From the NCBI RefSeq assembly GCF_032062135.1, contig NC_092860.1, positions 67,638,236 to 67,702,235 on the forward strand: a DNA stretch of 64,000 nucleotides, read 5' to 3'. The notes beneath the pieces are model-generated. The model did not search any database, was not told the origin of the DNA, and saw nothing but the letters and a program-made list of their open reading frames with translations. The position numbers and the translations under genes are program-made. The stretch is from Pyxicephalus adspersus (Eukaryota > Chordata > Amphibia > Anura > Pyxicephalidae). Below are positions 27,512 through 38,375 of this stretch, piece by piece (the first letter of the stretch is position 1; every line of letters begins with the position of its first letter).

Positions 27512-28125
27512 AAAGATCATTGTTCTTTTATTGCTCATAAATAATTTGTTTGACATCATAAAGGTTGGCTTCTTTATACATAAAGTACAGGGATATCATT
27601 TGTGTTGGGAGGTTATGGTAAGATAACACTATCAGAAAACTGTGCATTGTGGTAGTAGGTTTGTGGGTGAGCTGTATAGCAGGGTCTAAGAAGTATGATT
27701 TTTGTAGCTCCATAATGCAATATGTCCTGAAAAACTGTCCACAATATTATATGTATATATTTTTTTTTCAAACTACTCAGCACAGTACACTCTCCTAATC
27801 TCTCTGTTGGAGCCGAGTTTGACTCCACACAGACGGATCCCTACAGAAGCAATTAAGAAGCTGGGGCAACCTTATCTAGCTCTTCTATACCATTACATAC
27901 TATGGGGAGTATGTAATAGGAGCTCCTAAGGTAGGCAGATACAGGTTTCGTGGAAGCAGGATGTCATATATCATATTATTCTTTCAGTAATGTGTTTGCT
28001 CTAATCTATTCTAATGAATGTATAAATATTATTATTATTTATTGGTTAGTAATTTTACATTTTAGGGTGTATTTAGTAGTTCAGTGATAATATCAGTTGA
28101 CATGTTTGATTTGTATTTTTAACAG

Positions 28126-28304
28126 AAAGGATTACCGGAGTATGTGATCCCAAGAGTGGGGAACAAAATTCTACATTAAGACGGGAATTAAAACAGTTCT
28201 TTGGCTGGGTGAAGAAACATGCATACGGCTGCTCTAACCTTAGCATTAAATTATATGACCAGTGGAGAGTGTGGCTTCAGAAATCACACAAAACACGGAA
28301 CCAG
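28126..28304 (+). CDS. crlf1: crlf1 exon encoding the C-terminal tail
   Basis: This exon encodes the region after the WSXWS domain. It begins with a variable linker ([14 protein letters not shown] with sequon NSTL) and then the conserved tail [27 protein letters not shown] and QKSHKTRNQ, as in mammalian CRLF1. It is 179 nt and ends in phase 0 after CAG. The acceptor is TTTTTAACAG and the donor is GTAGGT. Unspliced read-through would add only a few residues before a stop near 28320. Without a transmembrane segment the product is predicted to be secreted, as for the family. Confidence 0.94.
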
Positions 28305-30034
28305 GTAGGTAAGGAAAATTAATTTCTATTATTTTAAAACTATTAATAACTTGACTAGGAAATATTATGGTGGTGGTCATTTACAAAACAGTAAATTACT
28401 CTGACATCAGAAATTTTATGGAAACATTATGTTTAGAAGTGTTCATTTAAATTTAGAGGAAATTAAAACATTGATTTTCCTACTTTAAAAACAATCACAA
28501 CTATTATGTGCAGGAAAGTTTTTGTATATCATGTTTATAGAAAAAAATTTGTTTATAGAGGGTAATTTAGTAAGGTTAAGTGAGGTAACATTTGCCGTGA
28601 ACTTCTATCATCAGCAAAAATTCTTGTTTCTTCAGTTAATCCAGACATGACTGGATGTTTAACTTATAATTTTTTTTCACCTCACTTTTTTAGTATATAC
28701 TTCACTTTCTTAATGTCTCATTGAGTTATGCTTTAGACTGTTAAGATTGGAATGATCTATAAGATAAAAAATATTTAAGTCAAAATTAAAAATGAAGTTT
28801 TGGAATGCATTGAGGAGACACCTGCCCTGTGCTTTGTTTAGCATCCAAAGAAAACTTTAGCCCACCCACTGCATAAATTACATTTGTACCACAAAATATT
28901 ATTTTGTTCGAATTTCCCACCTTCTGCATTCTGCTTGCTTGTATTGACTAGTAGTGACTTGTATTGGCAAGCACAAACAGCAGGATATCTCATGAATACG
29001 TCATTTATCTGGAGAGGGGATTACTCTTGGGCTCAGTCCTCTGTAAACCATCTCACCATCATCCAACCTCTCCAGAAACTTCACTGAGCCCTAATCAGTC
29101 CCCATAAGTAGCCCTCCTCAATGCTCATGGCCGACTTCCCACCTCACTGAAGAGTAAGCCCATTTCACAAAGTCAGTTGCTGCAGGATCCTGTCCTGTTG
29201 CGCCAATGAACAGGCTTCTTTCCTCAGATGACTTACACCTACTTAGGCCCTATGGCCTATCTTGATCCAAGGTTAGCAAGGCAAAAGACCTTATTGCCTA
29301 TGCTGATTTGGCCACACAGGTTCTGTTACCCACTGATCCATGGCTAGCTCTCCATTTGTTGGAAACGTCCAGATATTTATCTCTGAGTGACAACCTACCT
29401 CCCTGGGCACCAATTTCCCCTATTGGCTTCGGGGACAAGTATCAATCACTGGTGATTAGTCACTCCTCTGTACCGCTTACATGGAGATCTTCCTGGCAAC
29501 AGGAGGAAGCAGCCAATCAGCCAGCTTGGAACATCTCCTGCTATAGGCTAACTACAAGCCTCTGCCTGACATGACAACAGGTATTAACTGAGCTATTTAG
29601 TTCAGTGGAAATTTACAAGCACCTGGTTTATGTTAGAAAGCAAGTGAACATTTAAAGTTTAATCAGGGCTACCTTATAGAACAGGTGCCATGGCAGTGCC
29701 ATAGGATAGTGCCATAGGATAAAATAACATTTATTCTTTATTTCACTTTAGTTTATATAAATTAATGCCAGTATAGTATACTGGTAAGTACTATATACAA
29801 AGACATGGTAATCTTCAAAGTTTAATCCCTTTTTTCCCCTGGTTTTAGGAAGCCAATCTCTTATTTAATGCCAAGGAATGATTTGCATTGAAGGAATCCA
29901 TTTATTTTATCTGAGGTTTCCCCTAAATATATTTTTTTCTGAGGTTAAGTAAAACTAAGAAAACAAATATAGCAACTTGTTGGGCCCAAAATCCAGATAA
30001 AGCAAACAGTTTTTTTAAACAAAAAACACTTTAT

Positions 30035-30236
30035 GAGAATTGTCCTTGTCTTGAGAACTTTCATCAGTGAATCTGCGTGATCCAGCAAACCTAGAAAAGA
30101 TCTGGTCCAGGATTGAAAACATTTGCTAACAAACAGCAAATTACTTTTACGAAATCTTTTCCATGTTTGCTGGATCACCCAGGTACACTGGTAAAAGTGT
30201 ATCTTCTTTAGGTTCGGCCCCATGTTTCTGAATCAG
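30035..30236. mobile_element. Palindromic MITE, family M1, copy 7
   Basis: The core CGTGATCCAGCAAACCTAGA is mirrored by CATGTTTGCTGGATCACCCA. The outer arms have diverged. Confidence 0.72.
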
Positions 30237-31282
30237 TGTGTCACTAAACTTTATGTAAAACTTTAACTGTTCCCATCTACTTTACCTTTCACATTTGGCA
30301 CTGTCACAGTTTGAATCACTGGGAAAGTAACTGCATTGGATTACCTATGCCGCTGGCACTTTGGTGATCCCTTTAATATTGTTTCATGTCACTAGCTTAA
30401 TTCAGTATGTCAGGCAAAAAAATCTGCAATGACAACTTCAAGGTATTTAGATCCCCCATGGCAGAAAAAGCTTTAACAAAAAGATGAATATATAGGAATT
30501 TCCATCTTACTTTATTCCACTCACCTTAGTTGATTTTTGCTTGACAGCCCTTTAGGTTTTGAGAACAGACTGTTATTTCTACAAACTATACTGCAAATGC
30601 TTTTCTAAGTGTCCAAAGCAGGGGAATGTGAGCTTTGGAGTAGCCGAAAGGCTTCAAAGGATTAGGCTAAGGATTTAATACGGGATGCAGTGTAACTTCA
30701 TAGGCATACAAGATGCTTTTACCCATATGTTCATTTTTGTTGAGGAGACAAGTTAATCTCTGTGGTATGGATGTCACAGGACCTACATAGATCACATTGT
30801 GTTCTATCATAAAAAGGTATTGTTAAATTTCACATCAAAATAACTCTTAATTTGTTGTAGGTAACAAAGGAACTGTGTAATGAATAGTTTCAAATAGCCC
30901 TAAACTCATGCGTACATAACTGTGAACATAAAATGTTTGCCCCTTGAGATTTTCTTTTTTTTAAGTTTTTTGACATTGGTTAAATCTTTTTGTTTTGTTT
31001 TAAGAGGTATGAATGGAATCTGTGAGAAAAATAATGGCGCCATAATTTTCTTATTTCCTGAATGAGAAATTGTGGAGTTGGAAGCTTTTTTAACTAGTAT
31101 GCATCCCTGTAGTCAAAACCCAACAGAATTCACGGTTTCTGACATGATTTGGGACAGTTTCTCTTTAATCCCCCTTGCTTTCTAATTATCAAAATTTTTA
31201 ATCAAAATTTATACAATACTACGTAATTATAAATCATAATTATAAAAATAATGAAAAATTAGACCACAACAATGTAAGTTAT

Positions 31283-31938
31283 CTAAAAAAAATATTTTAT
31301 CAAAAATTTCTCACTAAAATTTTCCAAACAAGGGTGCAATAATACTGATAAATAGCCACAATAGCCCTGACCTAGCAATGGCTTAATGAGGGATAGCACT
31401 GAAGATGTTGCCAGTCCATAATGGCTGTATCTGGGGTTGAACTGCGTCCCTTTTCCAGTGTAAAGTACTGTATTCCAGATGTAGCCAGATGAGGATTCGC
31501 ACAGCATATACGTTTTCACGCCAAATTGTGCCCTCTTGACGCAATGTACTGCACCCAGCTGAGCCTCCCCTTGTAACCCATTAGACTTTCGTCAATGCTG
31601 ACATCTCTTTCTGGCACATAGGTTTGCAGGAAATTTTGGAGAATCATCTGAGACAATTCCCCAGTTTTGGTGCAGGATGGGTAGTCTCATCAAATTCTTC
31701 ATTGTTTGCGAAGTGCAGGTACTTCATGATGAGGGAAAAGCGGTATTCTGGCATGATGGTGCCAAAGAATGGAGTGACAATCATTTTATTCTTGGACCAG
31801 TACCACTTCTGCACGGGTTTGCCCACAACTCCCTGCAGGATCACCAAGCCCAAAAACAACCAAATGTCATCCTTGGTCACAGGTTCCCACTTTCTGCTTG
31901 CAAACCTCAGGTGTGGAGCACCTTGTTGTCCAGCGCAC
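31283..31938 (-). pseudogene. piggyBac transposase exon 2 (catalytic core, truncated)
   Basis: Conserved blocks in order are WEPVTKDDIWLFLGLVILQG, FGTIMPEYRFSLIMKYLHFA, then in other frames SIDESLMGYKGRLSW, which holds the first catalytic Asp, and KTYMLCESSSGYIWNTV through to LLGQGYC. Frameshifts fall near 31645 and 31525. The sequence stops matching right after GYC, so the second and third catalytic Asp and the Cys-rich C-terminus are lost. The element cannot make active transposase. Confidence 0.8.
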
Positions 31939-32264
31939 CTGCATAAAACAAAATAAAAAGGTATTTTAGGATATGTTCTTTTATAGTGTGAAGGTTGCAA
32001 GTAATTAGTTAGCAAACACAGAGCAGCATATATGTTTGCATAAAACAAAAAAATAGCAAAAAATTTCAAAACGTTAGCACAGAGCAGCACAGATGTTGGC
32101 ATAAAAAATTGAAGAAGTTAGAAAACACAAAGCAGCATACATGTTTGCATAAAAAAAATTAGCAAAAAATTTCAAAAAGTTAGCAAACACAGAGCAGCAC
32201 ACGTTTGCATAAAAAAAATTTAGCAAAAAATTTCAAAAAGTTACCAAACACAAGAGCGGCTTAC
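31939..32264 (-). repeat. piggyBac transposase intron made of about 67-bp tandem repeats
   Basis: On the minus strand the donor is CAG|GTAAGC and the acceptor TTTTATGCAG|GTGCGC. Joining them makes AG|G, an Arg codon in frame (ETNR then CAGQQ), which supports a true intron. Between about 32000 and 32262 lie roughly four tandem units containing AGCAGCA-ATGTTTGCATAAAA and TAGCAAAAAATTTCAAAA. Almost the whole intron is a minisatellite. Confidence 0.65.
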
Positions 32265-32592
32265 CTGTTTGTCTCTGCAACAATTTTTTCGATAACTTCA
32301 TCTGTCAAAAACAAGTTCAGGTATGCCAGGGGGTCGTCGCATTCAGCCTCAATTTTCATCCCAGGTGCGCCGGTAAATGGAAATCTTGGCGGTGCTGCCT
32401 GGTCCACATCAAGGTCAACAGGACACTTGTGCGCACAGCACTGACCTCAGGTTCAGAATCGTTGCTGTCTGATGACAAATTTCCTGTTAGATCACTATCA
32501 TTCGATTCCACAAGGGACTCCAAATCGCTATCGCTGCTTTCAAGTTCCCTTAAAACAGCACTTGCGCTGGCGAGATGCCTTTTGGATGCCAT
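32265..32592 (-). pseudogene. piggyBac transposase exon 1
   Basis: The start codon is at 32592. The N-terminus is rich in Ser/Asp/Glu (for example LESSDSDLESLVESNDSD), typical of piggyBac transposases. A single frameshift near 32430-32450 moves the frame. The rest (PFTGAPGMKIEAECDDPLAY, FLTDEVIEKIVAETN) is then open to a GTAAGC donor at 32264. The family assignment rests on this together with exon 2. Confidence 0.7.
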
Positions 32593-33093
32593 GTGGTCTC
32601 CAGCAATCAGTCAGGAGCAATCAAGGTCAAAGACAAAGTGATGAAATTATACATTCAGGAAGTGATTTATAAGCCATCAAAAGGTCACATCAAGGTCAGG
32701 GCTAATAGTGGGCAAAATGTAAATCAGGGCACTGATCAATGACGCTTGGTGCACTAAAATGTGTTTTGATACTTTTATTTTATGTTTTGTGGTGTATTTT
32801 ACAGTAAAAAAAATTTAAAAGCAGATTACATAGTAAATTACTCTGTAATATGCTTTTCAATTTCCCGCCCAGCCACGCCCCCGACGGACCGGCGCCCCAG
32901 CATCACAGCGGGATCGTCCGATCGCCACTGGAGCACGGGGCACAGGTAAGGGGGGCTTCCAAAGTTACCCCAAGTGTGACTCGGGGTTACCGCTTTCTGC
33001 AAGTTTTTTTCCACCCCGAGTCACACTCAGGATTACCGCTAGGGGGGTTAAATCAAAACATTTCTGCAATATTTTTTTTTGTTTATTTAGCTA

Positions 33094-33892
33094 AACCAGC
33101 GGTGCCGAATCTACAGGCCGCGAGCCATATCCAGCCTGTAAAGCTGCTAGTTCAGGCCTTCTCCTCAAACCCACTCTGGTCAATGTTTTATGGGGGAAGG
33201 GCGCACGCATCTCCTATATTTTCTCTGAGATTGTGCTACCAGGAGAGGGAACTTCCTGAGCATGCTTAGTGTTAGCTTCCTGAGAGTGGGCGTGTACTTA
33301 TGATGTCAGCAATCAGCTGTGTCTGCTCCCCGACCACCTTGTACTGTGTCCAGGCAGCTAAAAAACTTCATATGTCCTGCACCGATTGTCATAGAAATTC
33401 TAAATTTTCAGGGTACACAGGGGACCCTGAGAGCTGCCACTAAACCACATTTCAGCCCCCTACACATAACAATTTGCCAGATACAGGGTCACAAGCATTA
33501 AATCCTTACAATCACGGATATTTTTACATTAAGGGGGGCTATTTCAAGACCAGGGTCCCCAAATTGAGTTTGGATGTTAGGGACCCCCGGGGGCCACTTC
33601 CATGGCAACAAGCATTAGGGTACTACCAATCGGCTCTGGGCTGTGGTGCCCCATGTATTTACTTGTTCGTTCAGAAAACTTCATGGCTGTGTTCTGACTG
33701 GGGTTGAGGTTGCAGTGTGGTTACCCCTTCCTCATGCCATAGAACCCTGCCTAGAGGGACAACACTCAGTACCGCTTACTGCCTCCTGGAGTTAAATCTG
33801 CAGTGTGACGGACTGAGCAGCTGGTGGGTTACCTGTTACACATACAGTAGCTGGCCACTTACCTTCTCTGAACGCCATTTTCTCTAGAACAG
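33094..33892 (+). mobile_element. GC-rich hAT-like repeat, copy A
   Basis: About 750 bases match the reverse complement of 60245-60925, including the landmark GGGACCCTGAGAGCTGCCAC, then CAATTTGCCAGATACAGGGT, GACCAGGGTCCCCAAATT and GGTTACCCCTTCCTCATGCC. The left edge CAGCGGTGCCGAATCTACAG resembles hAT termini. The class call is tentative. Frames inside it are not recognisable proteins. Confidence 0.6.
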
Positions 33893-33904
33893 AGGGATGT
33901 TGGC

Positions 33905-34176
33905 TGTAAGGCCCTGGTCAGCACCAGTCCTCACCAGACACCAGTCCCTTAATCTATCAACTCAGTCTTTTTCTTTAGTAAGCCCCCGTTCAGCCTCAGG
34001 AGACAGGTTGCGTCCTCCAGCACTCAGTTTTCCTCAGGACCTACTGCGCAAAGGATAGTATTTGGGGATGGACTGACAGCAGATTAGGAGCCCACAGATA
34101 ACAGCACAAGAATATCAGGTGATCCAAAATACAAGCCAATGTCAAACTGTGTAATGAGTTCATCAAGCAAAGTACA
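33905..34176 (+). repeat. LTR-like end, left copy (inverted relative to the right)
   Basis: Starts TGTAAGGCCCTGGTCAGCAC on the + strand and ends CATCAAGCAAAGTACA, so it has TG...CA ends. It matches the reverse complement of 37310-37583 over its whole length. For a minus-strand element the 3' LTR should read from the minus strand; this copy does not. Confidence 0.7.
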
Positions 34177-34205
34177 GCCCACAGGGCACTAAATCCTAAA
34201 ACTTC

Positions 34206-34229
34206 TCTGCTACTGCTACTGCTACTGCA
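34206..34229. repeat. Short CTGCTA triplet run
   Basis: CTGCTACTGCTACTGCTACTGC, about four 6-bp units, between the left LTR-like repeat and the integrase tail. Confidence 0.8.
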
Positions 34230-34286
34230 GTCGCCAGAGCGAATAGGCCGAGCACACCCTCCTGAGGTGTAGCATTAGCTGCTGAT

Positions 34287-34802
34287 TTAAATAACAGGAC
34301 ATGAAAGCAGTCTAGGTAAGACAGTTACCCTATAAGTCACTCTATTTATTTTTTTCAGCACTAGGGTATGGACCAATGAATTTAAGTCCCCTGGAACAAA
34401 TTCTGGTTCTTTGGATCGATGTTGATCAGCAAATCGTTCCTGCTGGCCAGAAGCCTGCTTTAAATTCTGCTGGTCTTGAGACCAGATTGTGGTCATGTGG
34501 GTAAGCCAATCTTCCAAAGAAGGCATGTTGGAGGGGGGACCAGAAAGAGAAGAGAAATGTGGATTCCAACCACCAAGACATTGAAATGGAGACATTTTGG
34601 TAGAGGAATGTACAGAGTTGTATGGAAGATAAATCGCATATTCCTCCTGACAACCTGAAACAAAAGAGCGGAGGTACTGCTCCAAAGATTGATTAGTCCT
34701 CTCAGTCTGGCCATTTGTTTCAGGATGGAAACCTGAGGAGAAGGAAAGAAAAATGCCTAAACATGCACAGAATGAACGCCACAATTGAGATACAAACTGC
34801 AC
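34287..34802 (-). pseudogene. Ty3/gypsy integrase C-terminal half
   Basis: The frame contains the core end SSGFHPETNGQTERTNQSLE, including the catalytic Glu region of the DDE triad, then QEEYAIYLPYNSVHSSTKMS and SPFQCLGG. It finishes with a chromo-like tail (FVPGDLNSLV...) decayed at its end. A CTA/CTG triplet run lies just beyond (34206-34229). Confidence 0.85.
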
Positions 34803-34990
34803 ACCTCTAAGACTACATTATCTGGGATACCATTCAAGAGGAAAATATTTTCAATGAACAATTGTGATAATTCTTTAGCAGTAGGCAATTTGTAAAGGGG
34901 TATAAAGTGTGCCATTTTACTAAACCGATCCATCATCGCCCAAACTACAGTGCATGCTCTGGAAACCAGTAGATCCACTGTGAAATCCAT
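34757..34990 (-). pseudogene. Ty3/gypsy integrase core fragment
   Basis: The frame begins MDFTVDLLVSRACTVVWAMM and continues DRFSKMAHFIPLYKLPTAKE, the start of the rve integrase core with its first catalytic Asp region, then LFIENIFLLNGIPDNVV. A frameshift near 34800 separates it from the next part. Confidence 0.8.
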
Positions 34991-35536
34991 AGTGGCTGTA
35001 GGGTCCCAGCCAGGGCTAAGCGGGGTGTCTTACTATGAGCACAAGTAGTGTGAGCCTTTAAAAATGCTTGAGTATCCTCAGGAAGGGAGTGTAGCTGGTA
35101 CACACGGAGTTCCGGTAGCGCAATGTCTTTTTCTCTCCCAAGTGTCCAGTAACCTTAGAATTATGAAACTGTTGGAGACCCTGCAGGTGGAGAGGTAGTG
35201 GCACATATAACTGACCTGAGAGATTTCCTGGAGGTGGGTCAGACTGGTGAGGCTCTAAAATCTAAATCAGGTGAGAGCTGACTGGTAGACAATACCCTGA
35301 GCACACAGTGAGTCGGGAGGACAGATTCAGGAATATATTCTGCACAGGAGCTTGCTTAAGGAAAATTACGAGATAAAGCAACTTTTTGGACCCAGGTCTG
35401 TATGTGATGGAAAAATTAAATAGTGAAATAAAAATGCCCAACGTGCTTGTCGGGAATTTAATTTTTTGGCACCCTCTATGTATTCCAGATTTTTATGGTC
35501 TGTAAATACAGTCACTGGATGCTCTGCTTTTTCCAA

Positions 35537-35776
35537 CTAATGTCTCCAATCCTCAAAAGCTAACTTGATTGCCAGGAGTTCTCGGTTCCCAATATCATAA
35601 TTTTGTTCTGCTGGAGAGAATTTTAGGGAAGAGAAGGCAAATTGATATAAAAGTTCAGGATTTCCACAGTATTGAGTTAAAATTACTCCAACCCTAAACT
35701 CAGAGGCACCCACCTCCAGAAAGAAGGGTTGCTGAATTTCTGGATATACAAGGATAGGGGTGAAGCAGAAAGACAC
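35537..35776 (-). pseudogene. Ty3/gypsy RNase H fragment
   Basis: The frame contains PFFLEVGASEFRVGVILTQ, where the catalytic Asp of the usual VDAS motif is replaced by Gly, then FSPAEQNYDIGNRELLAIKL, the conserved E/D helix of gypsy RNase H. It ends in EDWRH followed by a stop. Confidence 0.8.
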
Positions 35777-35989
35777 ATTCAGTTTTTTAAAAGCTTCACA
35801 AGCCTAGGCAGGCCACTGGGAAGGATCTGCTCCAGTCAGATCGGTAAGGGGAGTGACCAAGACAGAAAAACCTCCTTTTTAATAAACAAAAACCTAGCAA
35901 AACAAACCTAGGAACCTCTGTAGGGCTTTGAAGTTGGTAGGCTAAGGCCAATCAAGGACAGCAGTGACCTTAGCTGGGTCCATCGTCAG

Positions 35990-36391
35990 GCCCTGATCAG
36001 AAACAATGTAACCCAGAAAAGGGACTTGTTGGACTTTAAAACAAACTTTTCTAGTTCGGCATACAAATGGATCTCCCTAAGTATCTGGAGGACCGACCCT
36101 AACATGAGCACAATGCTGAACCAAAGACTGCTGGGGCATTGCATACACTAAATGGCATAACCAGGTACTAATGATGCCCATTCCTAGTATTAAATGCAGT
36201 CTTCCACTCATCCCACTGCCTTTTTCTAATAAGGTTGTAGGCCCCCCTAAGGTCTAGTTTGGTAAAAATGTGGGCATCTTTAACCTGGCCAAACAAGTCA
36301 TCAATACAAAGTGAAGGGTACCTGTTTTTGACAGTAATTATGTTCAACCTTCTGTAGTCTGTACATGGTCTTAGGTTTGCATCTTTTTTCT

Positions 36392-36426
<35 letters not shown>

Positions 36427-36480
36427 CCAGCCCCAAACAGGGGATGTAGAAGGGTGGATAAATCATTTTTCCTAATTTTC
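35990..36480 (-). pseudogene. Ty3/gypsy reverse transcriptase remnant
   Basis: Minus-strand blocks [23 protein letters not shown] and YLVMPFSVCNAPAVF are RT palm motifs. After NAPAVF the sequence jumps to a segment matching the region just beyond the catalytic loop (HLYAELEKFV), so the Y-x-D-D motif appears deleted. A run of 33 A (36393-36425) also interrupts the upstream part of the domain. Confidence 0.75.
36393..36425. repeat. Poly(A) run inside the gypsy RT
   Basis: Thirty-three consecutive A on the + strand (T on the coding strand) interrupt the RT region. It lies where the coding strand has a short T-rich stretch, so slippage expansion is likely. Confidence 0.9.
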
Positions 36481-36537
36481 TTTAATAAAAGCTTTCATGG
36501 CTAAATTGTCAGGGCCTGTGAGATTGTAGAGGTGCCC

Positions 36538-37035
36538 TCAGGGTGGCATTGTACCTGGAAGCAAATCTATTGGGTAGTTATAAGGCCGGTGAGGTGGAAG
36601 GACATCAGGGGCCTGAGGAGAGAAAACATCAGAAAAAGCTGAAAATGGAATAGGCAGCTTCTCTAGAGATGTACCGGTAACACAGAGAGGTAATGAGTCT
36701 ACCAAACATTTTTCTACACACTCTTCACCCCATTCAATAATCTGTCTAGATTCCCAGTCAACTATAGGATTATGTCTGCACAACCATGGTAGTCTCAAAA
36801 TTTTGGGTGAGGAAGGAATATTTAGCAGAATCTCAGGGGTAACCTTTATAGGTTTACCCTGCTGCAAAGGAGAATCATCTATTGCTAACACAAATAAAGA
36901 CTCTGGAGACTTAACAATAGGAATTCCCAGAGAGTGTGCCAGAGCCTCATCCATAAAATTGCCAGCAGCTCCGCTATCCAGAAAGGCCTGGCAATGCTCT
37001 GCAGAGGAACCCCAGGAAACCTCCATAAGTAACAA
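36538..37035 (-). pseudogene. Ty3/gypsy aspartic protease and start of RT
   Basis: A frame of 165 codons. It includes FLDSGAAGNFMDEALA near residue 19, the retropepsin active site in D-S-G form, and ends LPPHRPYNYPIDLLPGTMPP, the conserved segment leading into the RT domain. This is the longest intact piece of the element. No start-codon significance is claimed, since it was part of a polyprotein. Confidence 0.85.
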
Positions 37036-37109
37036 AATGTAATCAGATTTTAAAAGAAATACCTGCTTGCCTAGGGAGGTTTCCCTGGGTCAACCTAGGT
37101 GCTGAAGTT

Positions 37110-37230
37110 TCCTGACTTCCTCTGTGGGCAGGATCACATGAAGTGGTGGGATTCACAGCAGTACAAACAGAGCAATTTTCCTCCTTAACCCCTCTGTGGC
37201 TGACAGCCTTGAAGAGCCCAATTGCATAGG
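37110..37230 (-). pseudogene. Ty3/gypsy gag C-terminal fragment
   Basis: The blocks EPMQLG and RLSATEG are followed, after a one-base shift, by a nucleocapsid zinc knuckle of the form CX2CX4HX4C (CLYC...HHFM...C). A stop codon falls between the His and the last Cys. The knuckle binds RNA in active elements. Confidence 0.65.
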
Positions 37231-37309
37231 TTCCTCGGCCAGAGAGGTAGGTGGACTAGGTGCAGGGACCTCTGCTTGTGAACCCGACTCTGCCTGTGCC
37301 TACTCCATT

Positions 37310-37583
37310 TGTACCTCGCTTGATGGACTGATCACACCGATTTGACCTTGGCTTGTATTCTGGATCGCCTTGTATTCTTGTACTCTTTATCTGTGGGCTC
37401 CTGGTCTGCTGCCAGCCCATCCCCAGACACTATCCTTTGTGTGCTAAATCCTGGGGGCAACCGAGTGCTGGGAGACGCAACCTGTCTCCCGAAGGTGAGC
37501 GTGGGTTTACTAGAGGTGAAGACTGCAGTGTTAGATTGGGGAACTGGTGTCTGGTGAGGACTGGTGCTGACCAGGGCCTTACA
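37310..37583 (-). repeat. LTR-like end, right copy
   Basis: On the minus strand it begins TGTAAGGCCCTGGTCAGCAC at 37583 and ends CATCAAGCGAGGTACA at 37310. This is the orientation and position expected for the 5' LTR of the minus-strand element. Only about 80 bases separate it from gag C-terminal sequence, so the leader and most of gag are deleted. Confidence 0.7.
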
Positions 37584-38029
37584 AAGGGCCCCAAATAAGA
37601 GTAGCATTGTAGCTTTTGACAGTGCGTAGCAAAGGGACATAGATAAGTATTTATATAAATCTATGGTTAAAAGAACATTTATTAGTAGTTTAAGAATTAT
37701 GCTGCTTGGTGAATCATGGAATCTGAATAACACAGATGGAGAGAAAGCATGACAAATAATCACCTGCCCTTATTTTAGCACTCATTTATTTGGAAGATTT
37801 CCTAGACAGAACTAGCTAAAAATTTTACTAAAATTTGTAAAACGTTTTATAACTTATCATCTATTTTGCTTTACACTATGGAATAATTTAAGGACATCAT
37901 ATTTAAAGTGATAGAAAAGTAACACATACTTGATAAAACAAGTGAATAATATTGCAATAATTTGAATATGCAGCAGACAACAATTTTATCTATCAGCTTC
38001 CTTATTTCTAAATCAGCTTAAGACTAAAA

Positions 38030-38125
38030 TGCATCAGCTTAAATAAAGTCAGCTTAAATAAAATAAAATCAGCTTAAGACTAAATGAAGACTAAAATGCA
38101 TCAGCTCAGACTAAAATGCATCGAA
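38030..38125. repeat. Short interspersed tandem repeat
   Basis: Units TCAGCTTAAATAAA and AGACTAAAATGCATCAGCT occur two to three times each in mixed order, just upstream of the tentative last exon. Confidence 0.7.
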
Positions 38126-38375
38126 CTGTGAAATATGATGCTTTAGTGACCGACTCGGGACATGTACACTCTGAATTAAACTTAAATCTTTATATCTTTT
38201 TATGACGTGGAATAAAATGTCATATTTAGAAAGCCAATGCATGTACCTATGTTTGTTGCTGTGGGAACCTGATGTTATGCCAAATTCACTAAGTTATTGC
38301 TGGTGAGAAGTGCCGTTTATGGTTGTGGGAGAGCTATTTCACCTTTTAAAAATGTCTTGTATATTTTACTTTCAG

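Larger units (their letters stand above)
31165..33051 (-). mobile_element. piggyBac element remnant
   Basis: A degenerate piggyBac transposon on the minus strand. Its coding parts (exon 1 at 32592-32265, exon 2 from 31938 down to 31283) match the DDE_Tnp_1_7 family. The right end reads TTAACCCCCCTAGCGGTAAT (reverse complement of about 33032-33051), with the TTAA target expected for piggyBac. Beside it is a large inverted repeat, GTGTGACTCGGGGT / ACCCCGAGTCACAC (about 32975-33030). The left end is uncertain; TTAATCCCCCTTGC at 31165 is the best match. Edges are therefore approximate. Confidence 0.65.
33905..37583 (-). mobile_element. Broken Ty3/gypsy (sushi-like) retrotransposon with inverted LTR-like ends
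   Basis: A minus-strand chromovirus-type Ty3/gypsy element. Reading from high to low coordinates: gag C-terminus with zinc knuckle (about 37230-37110), aspartic protease (from 37035), reverse transcriptase (about 36560-35990), RNase H (35776-35537) and integrase (34990-34287). Each part is interrupted by stops or frameshifts. Most of gag is missing and the RT lacks its catalytic loop. The blocks LPPHRPYNYPIDLLPG and EPMQLG point to the sushi-ichi-like group. A 272-bp repeat at each end begins TGTAAGGCCCTGG, but the two copies face each other instead of running in the same direction. Confidence 0.85.
28305..38375. other. crlf1 last intron (if the terminal exon is right)
   Basis: A 10-kb transposon-rich stretch: M1 MITE (30035), a piggyBac remnant (31165-33051), a GC-rich repeat (33094-33892) and a broken Ty3/gypsy element (33905-37583). 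The segment 28970-29590 is GC-richer and may be an unknown repeat. 30237-31164 and 37584-38375 contain nothing recognised, apart from short tandem copies of CAGCTTAA / AGACTAAAATGCATC near 38030-38125. Confidence 0.7.

Noticed and set aside
33850..34280. First taken as the ordinary 3' LTR of the gypsy element
   Set aside because: The repeat proved to be inverted relative to the other end, so it cannot be a normal 3' LTR.
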